Shown here: one piece after another, positions 24,851 through 32,472 of the stretch | Position numbering within the stretch: the first letter of the stretch is position 1 | Layout of the letters: each line of letters starts with the position of its first letter | Source of the DNA: an uncultured Mordavella sp. | GTDB taxonomy: Bacteria > Bacillota > Clostridia > Lachnospirales > Lachnospiraceae | Assembly (NCBI GenBank): GCA_902406105.1 | Contig: CABPCP010000021.1 | Location: 1 to 46,650 of the forward strand | Reading direction: 5' to 3' | Length of the DNA stretch: 46,650 nt | Made by a program: the position numbers and the translations under genes | Notes under the pieces: model-generated | What the model saw: the letters and a program-made list of their open reading frames with translations, nothing else | Told to the model about the DNA's origin: nothing | Database searches by the model: none

Positions 24851-25408
24851 GTGGCAGAAGAATTAAAAAATACAGAAGAAATGGTTCAGGAACCAGAAAA
24901 TACGAAAACCAGCGAAGAAGTTATCCAGGATTCCGAAGCGCCTCAGGCTGCGGCATCGGAACCGGAGAAAAAAATAGAGCAGGAAGAATCCCAAAAGGAA
25001 ACCCAGGAGCAGACCAAGGCTCAGGGACAGTTCCAGGAAACCGCAGACGGCCAGGGAACCGCGAACGGCCAGGGAACCGCGCGGACACAGCGGCGCTGGA
25101 GGGGAGGAAGACTCCATTTTGGCGAGGAGGAAGATCTGTTCTTCCGGGACGAGGAGATTATCTCAAAACTGGAAGGAGAGGATCTCTTAAAATATCTTTC
25201 CATGGAGCAGGAGAAAGAAGAAATGCGCCAGAATGCGAGGGAAGTCCGGGAGAGGAGGATTTTCTCCGGGTTCCAGCTTACGGTATCCCTTGCGGCGATC
25301 GTGGCGATCGTAGGTTTCTTAAAGGATGATCCGACGGTGCTGGTAAATATCCTCTATATCATCGGAATCATTACCGTATTGTGGATCCTGAGGCGAAAAG
25401 ATAAATAA
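24851..25408 (+). CDS. Predicted membrane protein with an acidic, Gln/Glu-rich N-terminus
   Basis: A 185-residue protein I do not recognise. Residues 1-75 are low-complexity and rich in Glu, Gln, Lys and Thr. A basic RRWRGGRLHF segment follows, then an acidic helix with FFRDEEIISKLEGEDLL. Two hydrophobic helices lie near the C-terminus (about 135-155 and 160-178), ending RRKDK. The start is GTG at 24,851, 6 bases after GGAGGG. Positions 25,047-25,081 contain an 18-bp tandem duplication that repeats NGQGTA. It could be a small anchored cytoplasmic protein; no function can be assigned. Confidence 0.7.
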   Translation: MAEELKNTEEMVQEPENTKTSEEVIQDSEAPQAAASEPEKKIEQEESQKETQEQTKAQGQFQETADGQGTANGQGTARTQRRWRGGRLHFGEEEDLFFRDEEIISKLEGEDLLKYLSMEQEKEEMRQNAREVRERRIFSGFQLTVSLAAIVAIVGFLKDDPTVLVNILYIIGIITVLWILRRKDK

Positions 25409-25419
25409 GGAACAAATAG

Positions 25420-25456
25420 AAAGACATTCGGAAGCGATTTCCGAATGTCTTTTTTG
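25420..25456. terminator. Bidirectional terminator
   Basis: AAAGACATTCGGAA (25,420-25,433) and TTCCGAATGTCTTT (25,439-25,452) form a 14-bp stem with T-rich flanks on both strands. It sits between the stop of the plus-strand membrane protein and the stop of the minus-strand cbiK. Confidence 0.93.
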
Positions 25457-25457
25457 G

Positions 25458-26252
25458 TTATCTTTTCAGGCATTCCAGAGCTTTTGCCAAATGGGCAAGG
25501 AACATCTGCCGTACTTGAGGATATTCTCCCAGCCCCTTCAGGTGGCAGGTGACAGGATATCCGGCCCGCTCCAAAGTGGATTTCCAAGAATCTTCTCCAT
25601 CCCCGGCCATGTCGTTGACGGCATGGTCCCCCGCGACGATCATCAGCGGGGCCAGGTGGATCCGGCGGACGGGTTGAGTCCGCAACTTTTGCAGCACATC
25701 GTCCAGAGTGGGGGAGGCTTCCACGGTGGCTACGTGGATATGGTTATGTTCCTGTTGGTGAAAACAGTCGTCCAGCCAGGCATAGATCTGGTTAGAAGGA
25801 TGCTGGCTTCCGTGTCCCATCAAGATCAGATGTTCCTCCGGCCCAAGACCTGAAAAGGTATGTTCCAGGATTTGGGCCATTTTCTCAAGGTCCTCCGATG
25901 AAGACAGCAGAGGACGGCCAAAAGCAATCTTCTGGAAAATATTTCGGAAAGCGTTGGCATCGGCTTGCATCTGTTGATTTTCAATGCCGTCTATAATATG
26001 GGTAGGCTGGAGTATCGCCTGGGTAATGCCCTGATCAGCCATCTGGGACAGGGCCTGGGCTACGCTTTGGATCACTTCTCCAGTGGTCCGCTCCAGTTTC
26101 CGCCGGATCATTCCGCTGGTCCAGGCGCGGAAGACGGGAAGAGACGGATGCGCGTCCTGGATTGCCTGCTCGATGGCAGTGATGGTTCTGGCGCGGGTAT
26201 CCTGGTGGCTGGTTCCAAAGCTGACTACAAGAATTCCTGGTTTGTTGTACAT
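25458..26252 (-). CDS. cbiK: Sirohydrochlorin cobaltochelatase CbiK (anaerobic)
   Basis: CbiK inserts cobalt into sirohydrochlorin, the entry step to the cbi operon. The 264-residue protein starts with ILVVSFGTSHQDTR and has the metal-binding His147 in LILMGHGSQHPSN and His210 in LMIVAGDHAVNDMAGD, the normal CbiK set. It has no signal peptide, so it is the cytoplasmic type. It is a single gene facing away from the M81 peptidase gene. A TATAAT on its strand (26,296-26,301) has a poor -35. Unlike the cbi operon and cbiM it has no visible cobalamin riboswitch. Confidence 0.95.
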   Translation of the reverse strand: MYNKPGILVVSFGTSHQDTRARTITAIEQAIQDAHPSLPVFRAWTSGMIRRKLERTTGEVIQSVAQALSQMADQGITQAILQPTHIIDGIENQQMQADANAFRNIFQKIAFGRPLLSSSEDLEKMAQILEHTFSGLGPEEHLILMGHGSQHPSNQIYAWLDDCFHQQEHNHIHVATVEASPTLDDVLQKLRTQPVRRIHLAPLMIVAGDHAVNDMAGDGEDSWKSTLERAGYPVTCHLKGLGEYPQVRQMFLAHLAKALECLKR

Positions 26253-26344
26253 GATAAAATCCTCTTATAAATGAAGTGAAAATTTTAATAATCAGATTAT
26301 ATCATAAAAAAGCAATGGGAAATGTTTTATAAATTGTGGAATAG

Positions 26345-26373
26345 TTGAAATTGAATAGAATCATTGATAAAAT
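26345..26373 (+). promoter_or_regulatory. Promoter of the M81 peptidase gene
   Basis: TTGAAA (26,345-26,350) and TAAAAT (26,368-26,373) with 17 bases between them lie in an A/T-rich region 84 bases before the ATG. The rest of the gap (26,253-26,456) shows no riboswitch or further clear element. Confidence 0.65.
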
Positions 26374-26456
26374 GATAGATAATAAAAACGAAAATATTTA
26401 TTTGTAGGACATTCGAGGATGAAAAAATAAAAAATCAAAAAAGGAGACAAGATGAA

Positions 26457-27926
26457 ATGAAAAAGACAATTTTAGTCGGGGAGTTTAAGCATGAAACAAA
26501 TAGTTTTATGCCGGAGAAATCAGGCGTGGAAGCATTCATGGCAAGAGACTATTTCTTTGGAGAAGAAATCTTTAAAGTTTTTCAAGGAGTTCGAAACGAA
26601 TTAGGGGGAATTCTTGACTATTTTTGTCCGATAGAGAATTGTCGGCTGGTCCCGGTGATGGCATTTAATGCGCAGCCAGGAGGAATTGTAACGCGGGAAG
26701 TATTCCAGAGCGCCCGGGACGCGATTCTGGAAGCGATTGAGAAGCAGGAGCGTGTGGATGGTATTTTGCTGGCTCTCCATGGCGCTATGGTGGCAGAAGG
26801 ATACCCGGATGGAGAAGGAGCGCTGCTGGAGACGCTTAGAGACAAAGTGGGAACGGAGGTTCCGATCATTGCCTCCCTGGACCTTCATTGCAACCTGACC
26901 AAAAAGATGGTGAAGTATGCGGACGCGTTTTTTCCATATGATTACTATCCCCATACAGACACCTATGAAGCCGGTATTCGGGCGGCCAAATGTATGTGGG
27001 ACACATTGGAAGGACGGATTCATCCGGTCATGGCGTATGAGCCTTTGGATTTTCTACTCTCCTATATGCCTACCGCCGAACCATGTATGGCAAAGTATGT
27101 GGCGAAAGCACAGGCGATGCGAGGAAAAGAAAATATTATCAATGTAAATGTGCTGCATGGCTTTTTTGCATCTGATATTGAAGAAACCTGCCTGTCTGTG
27201 GTTGCGGTGACAGATGGAGATCTTGGAAAAGCACAGAAGATCAGCAGTGAACTTGCGGATGAGATTTGGAAGGATAGAGAGAATCTGCGGCGAAACTTTT
27301 GGACCATTGACGAGGCCATTGACGATGCGAAGGAAAAAGGAGAAGCTCCGGTAGTGTTTGCGGATATTTCTGATAATCCCGGCTCCGGCGCGACAGGTGA
27401 CGGTACTCACATGCTGCGGCGTCTTCTGGAGCGAAAGGTAGAAGGAGTAGCGGCGGTGATTATTTATGATCCGGAGACGGTCGAGCAGGCAAGTTCCAGC
27501 GGCGTGGGAACAACGCTTAAGATCCGGCTTGGGGGAAAGATATGCCCGGATATTGCCGGAGAGCCGATCGATTGTACCGCGTATGTCAAGGCGATTACTG
27601 ACGGACGTTTCATCAATCGGGATTATAATCCGGGATTATCTGGAAATTTGGGGAAGTGCGCAGTGTTAGATATTCAGGGGATCCGTGTAGTAGTCTCCAG
27701 CGTTCGGACGCAGCCCTGGGATATGGAAGCACTGCGATGCAACGGAATCATGCCGGAAGATTTTTCAATCCTTGTGGTGAAGTCAGCCGTTCATTTTCGA
27801 ACTTCTTTCGGTAAAATAGCAAAAAAGATTTATGACATCGAATTGCCGGCGCTTGGGCCGCAAAGTCCGGAAGTATTTACATATAAACATGTACGCAGGC
27901 CGATTTATCCATTAGATAAGATGTAG
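26457..27926 (+). CDS. M81 family metallopeptidase (MlrC-like)
   Basis: A 489-residue M81 family protein, the family of microcystin-degrading MlrC. It begins ILVGEFKHETNSFMPEKSGV, with the conserved HETN. LLALHGAMVAEGYPDGEGALL, SLDLHCNLTKKM and YYPHTDTYEAG supply likely zinc-binding His and Asp residues. The C-terminal MlrC domain includes FADISDNPGSGATGDGTHML and RTQPWDMEA. Substrate is unknown; members are often linked to peptide or amide scavenging. No transporter accompanies it. It ends 3 bases from the convergent cbiO stop, with no terminator between them. Confidence 0.9.
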   Translation: MKKTILVGEFKHETNSFMPEKSGVEAFMARDYFFGEEIFKVFQGVRNELGGILDYFCPIENCRLVPVMAFNAQPGGIVTREVFQSARDAILEAIEKQERVDGILLALHGAMVAEGYPDGEGALLETLRDKVGTEVPIIASLDLHCNLTKKMVKYADAFFPYDYYPHTDTYEAGIRAAKCMWDTLEGRIHPVMAYEPLDFLLSYMPTAEPCMAKYVAKAQAMRGKENIINVNVLHGFFASDIEETCLSVVAVTDGDLGKAQKISSELADEIWKDRENLRRNFWTIDEAIDDAKEKGEAPVVFADISDNPGSGATGDGTHMLRRLLERKVEGVAAVIIYDPETVEQASSSGVGTTLKIRLGGKICPDIAGEPIDCTAYVKAITDGRFINRDYNPGLSGNLGKCAVLDIQGIRVVVSSVRTQPWDMEALRCNGIMPEDFSILVVKSAVHFRTSFGKIAKKIYDIELPALGPQSPEVFTYKHVRRPIYPLDKM

Positions 27927-27929
27927 GAT

Positions 27930-28796
27930 CTATGGCTGCGATTTATTCATGGGACGCTGCGAAGACAAAAGACTTTCCAGTTCGTTTATTGCCCTGGGGC
28001 AAGGGAGGGATTCCGGCAGGAACCCTCCTTTTTGTAGCGCCTGAAAGATCTTAAGTACGCAAGGAGTCTCCAGGCTTGCGGTCTCAAGCAGTTTCTTCTG
28101 AGTAAAGACGTCCTTTGGGGAGCCGAAAGCCAAGAGCTGTCCTTCATGAAAGAGAAGCACGTCATCCGCCCAGCTCCAGGCGTAATCCACATCGTGGGTG
28201 GCTGTGACTACGGTAATGCCGCTTGCGGAGATCTCATCGATGATCTCCCGAACGATCCGGGTGTGGATAGGATCTAGAGCCGCCGCCGGTTCATCCAGCA
28301 GGATCAGGGAAGGCTCCATCACCAGAATATCCGCAATGGCTACCAGTTTCTTCTGCCCTCCGCTTAAGGCGTGTACCGGACGGTGGGCGAAGGAGGCGAT
28401 GCCAAGGCGTTCCATCACTTGCTCTGCCCGCCGTCTTGTTTCCTGCTGGGTAAGGCCAAGGTTCAGAGGGCCAAAGGAGATCTCCTGGAGGACATTTGCG
28501 GAGAAAAGCTGGTTGTCCGGGTCCTGGAATACCACGCCTACCTTGCTTCTGAGGGAAAGCAGCCCCTTTTTGGAGTAGTCTAAGGGATGGCCTTCAAAAA
28601 ACAACTGGCCGGAGTCGGGTTTTCGGATGCCGTTGCAGCACAGGAAGAAGGTGGATTTCCCGGAGCCGTTAGCCCCCATGCACGCAATCTTCCTCCCTCT
28701 TCGGATCTCCAGGCTCAGTCCGTTAAGGGCGGGGACATCGCTGCCTTCGTAGGTATAGCTGAGCTGTTCTGCTTTTAACAAGATATCATTCACCAT
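27930..28796 (-). CDS. cbiO: Cobalt ECF transporter ATPase CbiO
   Basis: The 288-residue ATPase of a cobalt energy-coupling factor transporter. Walker A is CMGANGSGKSTFF, then FQDPDNQLFS (Q-loop), HALSGGQKKLVAIA (ABC signature) and ILLDEPAAALD (Walker B), with the switch His in TATHDVDYAW. I start at the ATG at 28,796, which follows GGAGGTG; a Met 12 bases upstream is in frame but overlaps cbiQ. It is the last gene of cbiMNQO on the minus strand and ends 3 bases from the M81 gene. Confidence 0.95.
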   Translation of the reverse strand: MVNDILLKAEQLSYTYEGSDVPALNGLSLEIRRGRKIACMGANGSGKSTFFLCCNGIRKPDSGQLFFEGHPLDYSKKGLLSLRSKVGVVFQDPDNQLFSANVLQEISFGPLNLGLTQQETRRRAEQVMERLGIASFAHRPVHALSGGQKKLVAIADILVMEPSLILLDEPAAALDPIHTRIVREIIDEISASGITVVTATHDVDYAWSWADDVLLFHEGQLLAFGSPKDVFTQKKLLETASLETPCVLKIFQALQKGGFLPESLPCPRAINELESLLSSQRPMNKSQP

Positions 28797-28798
28797 TT

Positions 28799-29569
28799 TC
28801 ACCTCCAAGTCAAGATCGTGATCAGAAGAAGTCCGGTTTCAAAGAATACAAGGGCAAGGATCTCGCGAAGCTTTGCGGGATGATGCTCCGCCAGGCAGCG
28901 GATCACGCCGTCGTAGCACCGGGACTCCATAGCGTCATACTGGGCGCCGGACCGTTTTAATGACAGCAGAAACACAGAGCCGGCCATCTGGGCAAAGGAA
29001 TTGCGGGCGGCAGACAGACTGTGGTTCCCCAGCCGGGAATGTTGGGCCGCGGTAATGGAGGAGGCTGTCTTAAGGAGCAGGAAAATGTATCGGTAAGTCA
29101 AAAGCATAAGCTCCAGCAGAAGATCCGGCACATGGAACCTTCTCAACACCTCCAGAAGATCCGGCATAGGAGTACTCAAGGAGAGAAAATACAGGCAGGA
29201 AACACTGGCAAGAGCCGTTGTGAACAGCCGTATCCCCCGCGTAAGTCCAGCGATGCTCCCGGTAAGATACCAGCCTCCCATGGGGACTGCGAACCCGTCA
29301 AGAGGAATCCTGGAAATATTGATCACCACCGCGGCAGTGCTTAAGGCCAGAAAGACCAAGGGAACCCGCAGCAGCCGGAAATAGCGGGAGACAGGGATCC
29401 CGCCGACACAGATGGTGAGGATCCCTGTCGAGGCAAAGACGATTCCCGCAAGGAGAATGGAACGGCTGACTACGCAAAACAGCAGAGTCAGCAGAGTGAA
29501 CACAAATTTTTCCTCTCCATTGACAGAGCAAAGTTTAGAGCGGTAAGCAAGCTGGTCGATCAGGATCAT
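28799..29569 (-). CDS. cbiQ: Cobalt ECF transporter transmembrane protein CbiQ
   Basis: A 256-residue polytopic membrane protein (T component) that couples CbiO to CbiM. It has about five hydrophobic helices and a C-terminal cytoplasmic helix region. The conserved ARNSFAQMAGSVFLLSLKRSGA and the AMESRCYDG element, which resembles the A-R-G coupling motif, are present. It overlaps cbiN by 4 bases and is followed by cbiO after 2. Confidence 0.94.
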   Translation of the reverse strand: MILIDQLAYRSKLCSVNGEEKFVFTLLTLLFCVVSRSILLAGIVFASTGILTICVGGIPVSRYFRLLRVPLVFLALSTAAVVINISRIPLDGFAVPMGGWYLTGSIAGLTRGIRLFTTALASVSCLYFLSLSTPMPDLLEVLRRFHVPDLLLELMLLTYRYIFLLLKTASSITAAQHSRLGNHSLSAARNSFAQMAGSVFLLSLKRSGAQYDAMESRCYDGVIRCLAEHHPAKLREILALVFFETGLLLITILTWR

Positions 29570-29886
29570 AGCTGCTCCTGCTCTTTCCCAAGCTTTTTCC
29601 GTTCATAGAGCCGCCCCATAAAAAAGGCGATGATGCCAACCCCGATGCCTGTCTGGACGCAGAAGATCAGGCTTTCCAGTTCTCCAGGCAGTTCTCCGCC
29701 TAAGAATGTCTCCAGGATGGGAGAAAACCAGGGCGTATACTCCCCGTGGATTTCTTCTACCATGACGCTTCCGGCGTCATCAGAGCCGCCAAATTCCGCG
29801 TCTTTCAAGGCGATCACGGGAATGACCGCGATCAGGATGGCCGCAAGGATCAGCGCGGCCGCAAATTTCTTGTTTTTGGTCTCCAT
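29566..29886 (-). CDS. cbiN: Cobalt transport auxiliary protein CbiN
   Basis: A 106-residue protein with two transmembrane helices (about 8-27 and 75-95) flanking an extracytoplasmic loop. The loop has FGGSDDAGSVMVEEIHGEYTPWF, close to the CbiN loop that loads metal onto CbiM. It sits between cbiM and cbiQ, the usual order. Short length is normal. It overlaps cbiQ by 4 bases. Confidence 0.93.
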   Translation of the reverse strand: METKNKKFAAALILAAILIAVIPVIALKDAEFGGSDDAGSVMVEEIHGEYTPWFSPILETFLGGELPGELESLIFCVQTGIGVGIIAFFMGRLYERKKLGKEQEQL

Positions 29887-29889
29887 TTC

Positions 29890-30639
29890 TTACGCCTCCT
29901 TTCGGTATCCGATGGATTTTAACTCTGGAAGAGCAAAAGATTCCAGAAAAACAACGATGGCTGTGGTCAGGAGCCCTTCGATGACCGCGAGAGGCACTTG
30001 AGTAGGCGCGAAAACACCAAGGAATTTCACGACAGAAGCCAGAATCCCTCCGGCCTCAGAAGGATAGGCCAGGCCAAGCTGCACGCTGGTGATGCAATAA
30101 GTAAAAAGATCGCCCAAAGCCGCTGCCAGAAAAATGGAAAATCTGCGGTTTATGGAGGGTTTCTGGCAGAGTCTGTAGATTCCATATGTAAGAAGAGGGC
30201 CGGCAACAGCCATGGAAAATGTATTGGCCCCCAATGTGGTCAAGCCTCCGTGGGCCAGGAGGATCGCCTGGAAGATCAGGACAATGATTCCCAGGATACT
30301 GACAGAACACGGGCCGAATAGAATGGCTCCAAGCCCGGTGCCGGTCATGTGGGAGCAGCTTCCGGTAACAGAAGGGATCTTCAGAGACGAGATCACGAAG
30401 ATAAAAGCGCCGGACATGGCAAGCAGTGTGACAGCCCTGCGGTTTTCGGACAGCGTCCTGCGGATGGACAGGAAGCCGGCGGCCAGGAAGGGGAGACATA
30501 AGATCCCCCATGCGATGCAGCAGCCTGCCGGAAGATACCCTTCCATGATGTGCATAGCGTTAGCGGCCGGAACGACCGCGTTTGCCGCGGCAAATACAGC
30601 TAATGCGGCAATGAGTTTCTTTTGGTTTTGAGTCATCAT
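29890..30639 (-). CDS. cbiM: Cobalt ECF transporter substrate-binding membrane protein CbiM
   Basis: The cobalt-specificity component. After a signal-like N-terminus ([20 protein letters not shown]) comes [17 protein letters not shown], the conserved metal-binding start of mature CbiM in which the Met-His segment is exposed by cleavage. [21 protein letters not shown] and [17 protein letters not shown] are typical. The 249-residue start at 30,639 is preceded by AAGGAGGAG. The frame is open further upstream to 30,900 but that part is the riboswitch and leader. Confidence 0.95.
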   Translation of the reverse strand: MMTQNQKKLIAALAVFAAANAVVPAANAMHIMEGYLPAGCCIAWGILCLPFLAAGFLSIRRTLSENRRAVTLLAMSGAFIFVISSLKIPSVTGSCSHMTGTGLGAILFGPCSVSILGIIVLIFQAILLAHGGLTTLGANTFSMAVAGPLLTYGIYRLCQKPSINRRFSIFLAAALGDLFTYCITSVQLGLAYPSEAGGILASVVKFLGVFAPTQVPLAVIEGLLTTAIVVFLESFALPELKSIGYRKEA

Positions 30640-30703
30640 AACTCCTCCTTTAGATTGATCGTTCTCAGAGAAAAGATTCTCTGGGTGTGTAAAAAAGGTA
30701 CAC

Positions 30704-30739
30704 AAAAAAGACACCTGACCGTCCTTCGCGGCCACGTGT
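30704..30739 (-). terminator. Riboswitch expression-platform terminator before cbiM
   Basis: On the minus strand ACACGTGGCCG (30,739-30,729) pairs with CGGTCAGGTGT (30,721-30,711) with one mismatch and one G-T pair. A run of six T follows (30,709-30,704). It lies directly 3' of the aptamer. Confidence 0.8.
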
Positions 30740-30748
30740 AAACTGTCT

Positions 30749-30907
30749 GCAGCGGGTAGGTCTTCTGACTCAGGCTTCAACACGATGCTTCGCCTTCCCA
30801 GTTTCCCAGTGACATCATGAAGCATCATTCTTCCTCTACAGCGGCGGGACCGTGTGGGCTTTTGACCCAGCTTGTCTGTTACCCTGCCAAAGGCAGGCAC
30901 CTCGCTA
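30749..30907 (-). ncRNA. Cobalamin riboswitch upstream of cbiM
   Basis: On the minus strand the order is GAGGTGCCTGCC, GGGTAACAGACAAGCTGGGT, CCCGCCGCTGTAG and then AGTCAGAAGACCTACCCGCTGC, matching the conserved cobalamin-aptamer blocks. P1 can form from GTAGCG (30,907-30,902) and CGCTGC (30,754-30,749). The terminator at 30,704-30,739 follows, so cobalt uptake should be shut off when cobalamin is plentiful. The middle of the aptamer is less canonical than copy one. Confidence 0.9.
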
Positions 30908-30923
30908 CATTCAATCTTCTTCT

Positions 30924-30952
30924 ATCATATAACAGCAGGGAAATACTGTCAA
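30924..30952 (-). promoter_or_regulatory. Promoter of the cbiMNQO operon
   Basis: On the minus strand TTGACA (30,952-30,947) and TATGAT (30,929-30,924) are exactly 17 bases apart. The start site would fall near 30,917, just before the aptamer. Confidence 0.85.
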
Positions 30953-30987
30953 ACAGATTCAGAAAACAAAATCAGCCAGGAAACTGG

Positions 30988-31015
30988 TTGCACATTTTTC
31001 TTTATATGATATGAT
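30988..31015 (+). promoter_or_regulatory. Promoter of the precorrin-2/hem operon
   Basis: TTGCAC (30,988-30,993) and TATGAT (31,010-31,015) with 16 bases between them. This places the start near 31,022, so the ATG codons at 31,011 and 31,014 cannot be the start codon and the gene must begin at 31,050. No riboswitch is seen on this side. Confidence 0.65.
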
Positions 31016-31049
31016 GAATAGGCAGAAGAGCCGGACGGAGGATAGGAAA

Positions 31050-31529
31050 ATGAGCAGACGGTATTTCCCGCTATTTGTAGATATATCTTGCCAAAAGATC
31101 GTTGTAATAGGCGGCGGGCAGGTGGCCCAGAGAAGGATTGAGACGCTTTTATCCTTTGGAGCCGATCTGTGGGTCGCGGCGCCGGAAATAACGGAGAAAT
31201 TGAGGGTGTTGGCAGAAGAAGGAAAGATTCATTGGATGAGGGAAGTCTATTCCGATACGCTGTTTGAGAAGCTGCCGGATATGAAGATCCTTCTGGCGGC
31301 TACGGACGATCCAGAGTGTAACGAGGCGGCGGTGAAAGAAGCCAGAAAGCGGGGCATCCTAGTAAATGCGGCTCACAAGAAAGAATTGTGCGATTTTTAT
31401 TTCCCGGCGGTAGCAGGGAAAGACGAAATAGTGGCGGGGATCTGTGCCTCCGGTTTAAGACACAAGAAAGCAAGAAGAGCGAGAGAAGCTGTAGAACGAG
31501 CTCTTAAGAGCATGGATGAAGAGGTATGA
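31050..31529 (+). CDS. Precorrin-2 dehydrogenase (Met8/CysG N-domain type)
   Basis: A 159-residue NAD-dependent enzyme that oxidises precorrin-2 to sirohydrochlorin. It starts RRYFPLFVDISCQKIVVIGGGQVAQRRIETL, the Rossmann fold of the family, and has LAATDDPECNEAAV, LVNAAHKKELCDFYFPAVA and ASGLRHKKARRAREA. Length corresponds to the dehydrogenase and helical part only. GGAGGATAGGAAA precedes the ATG at 31,050. It supplies the substrate of CbiK, so it joins the hem genes to the cobalamin pathway. Confidence 0.93.
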   Translation: MSRRYFPLFVDISCQKIVVIGGGQVAQRRIETLLSFGADLWVAAPEITEKLRVLAEEGKIHWMREVYSDTLFEKLPDMKILLAATDDPECNEAAVKEARKRGILVNAAHKKELCDFYFPAVAGKDEIVAGICASGLRHKKARRAREAVERALKSMDEEV

Positions 31530-31572
31530 GGACCGCCGGATGGAAAGAACAGTAGAGAGAAGGAGCAGCGAC

Positions 31573-32472
31573 ATGAAGGAGATCATCATTGGAAGCCGAA
31601 AGAGCCGGCTTGCTTTGATCCAGACAGAACTTATAGCGGATCAGCTTCGGGAAACATTCCCGGAAGTCCGTATCCAGGTCCGGAAGATTGAGACTACCGG
31701 AGACCGCAGGCAGGATCTTTCTCTGGATCAGATGGGAGGAAAAGGCGTATTCATCAAGGAACTGGACCGGGCGCTGCTGCAGGGGGAGATCGATCTGGCA
31801 GTGCACAGCCTTAAAGATATGCCGATGGAAACGGCAGAGGGATTGCGGATGGAAGCAGCCTGGCCAAGAGAGGACGCGAGAGATGTGCTGGTCCTTCCGG
31901 AAGGAAAGATGGAATGGAAAGGGACGGGCGTGATCGGCTGTTCCTCCTTCCGCAGAAGGCTTCAGGCTCAGCGGCTGTTCCCAAAGGCCCGGTTTCAGAA
32001 TATCCGGGGAAATGTGCTGACCCGGCTGGATAAGCTGGACCGGGGCGAATACGACGCGCTGATTCTGGCGGCGGCAGGACTGAAACGGTTGGGGCTGGAA
32101 GAGCGGATATCCCGGTATTTCTCCACCGATGAAATCCTTCCGGCAGCAGGCCAGGGGATTTTGGCAGTTACAGCCAGAGCGGGAGAGGCGGAAGAACTTT
32201 TGGAAGCCTGTACCCAGTCGGAGACCACAGCGGTGGCAGAGGCGGAGAGGGCCTTTGTCCGATATCTGGGCGGCGGCTGTTCCTCACCCATCGCTGCATA
32301 CGCAGAGTGCCGGGAGGGAAAACTGATCCTGAAAGGGCTGTACTACGATGAGGACAGCAAAGGCTGGCAGATCGGAGAGAAAGCGGGAGTTCTTGCGGAA
32401 GCAAAAGCTCTCGGCCGCCGTTTGGCCCAGGAGATGCGAACCCAGAATCAGGCAAGGAGAGAAGATAGATAA
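31573..32472 (+). CDS. hemC: Hydroxymethylbilane synthase HemC
   Basis: HemC joins four porphobilinogens into hydroxymethylbilane. The 299-residue protein has the start IIIGSRKSRLALIQTELIAD, GGKGVFIKELDRALLQGEID, LAVHSLKDMP and the dipyrromethane cofactor Cys236 in YLGGGCSSPIAAYAE. The ATG at 31,573 follows GGAG; the upstream in-frame ATG at 31,516 would overlap the previous gene. The following gene starts immediately after its TAA. Confidence 0.96.
   Translation: MKEIIIGSRKSRLALIQTELIADQLRETFPEVRIQVRKIETTGDRRQDLSLDQMGGKGVFIKELDRALLQGEIDLAVHSLKDMPMETAEGLRMEAAWPREDARDVLVLPEGKMEWKGTGVIGCSSFRRRLQAQRLFPKARFQNIRGNVLTRLDKLDRGEYDALILAAAGLKRLGLEERISRYFSTDEILPAAGQGILAVTARAGEAEELLEACTQSETTAVAEAERAFVRYLGGGCSSPIAAYAECREGKLILKGLYYDEDSKGWQIGEKAGVLAEAKALGRRLAQEMRTQNQARREDR

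Noticed and set aside
30640..30900. N-terminal extension of CbiM
   Set aside because: The open frame is read through the riboswitch; CbiM starts with its signal peptide after AAGGAGG at 30,639.
31011..31049. Earlier ATG starts for the precorrin-2 dehydrogenase
   Set aside because: They overlap the predicted -10 box; the family start and ribosome site match the ATG at 31,050.
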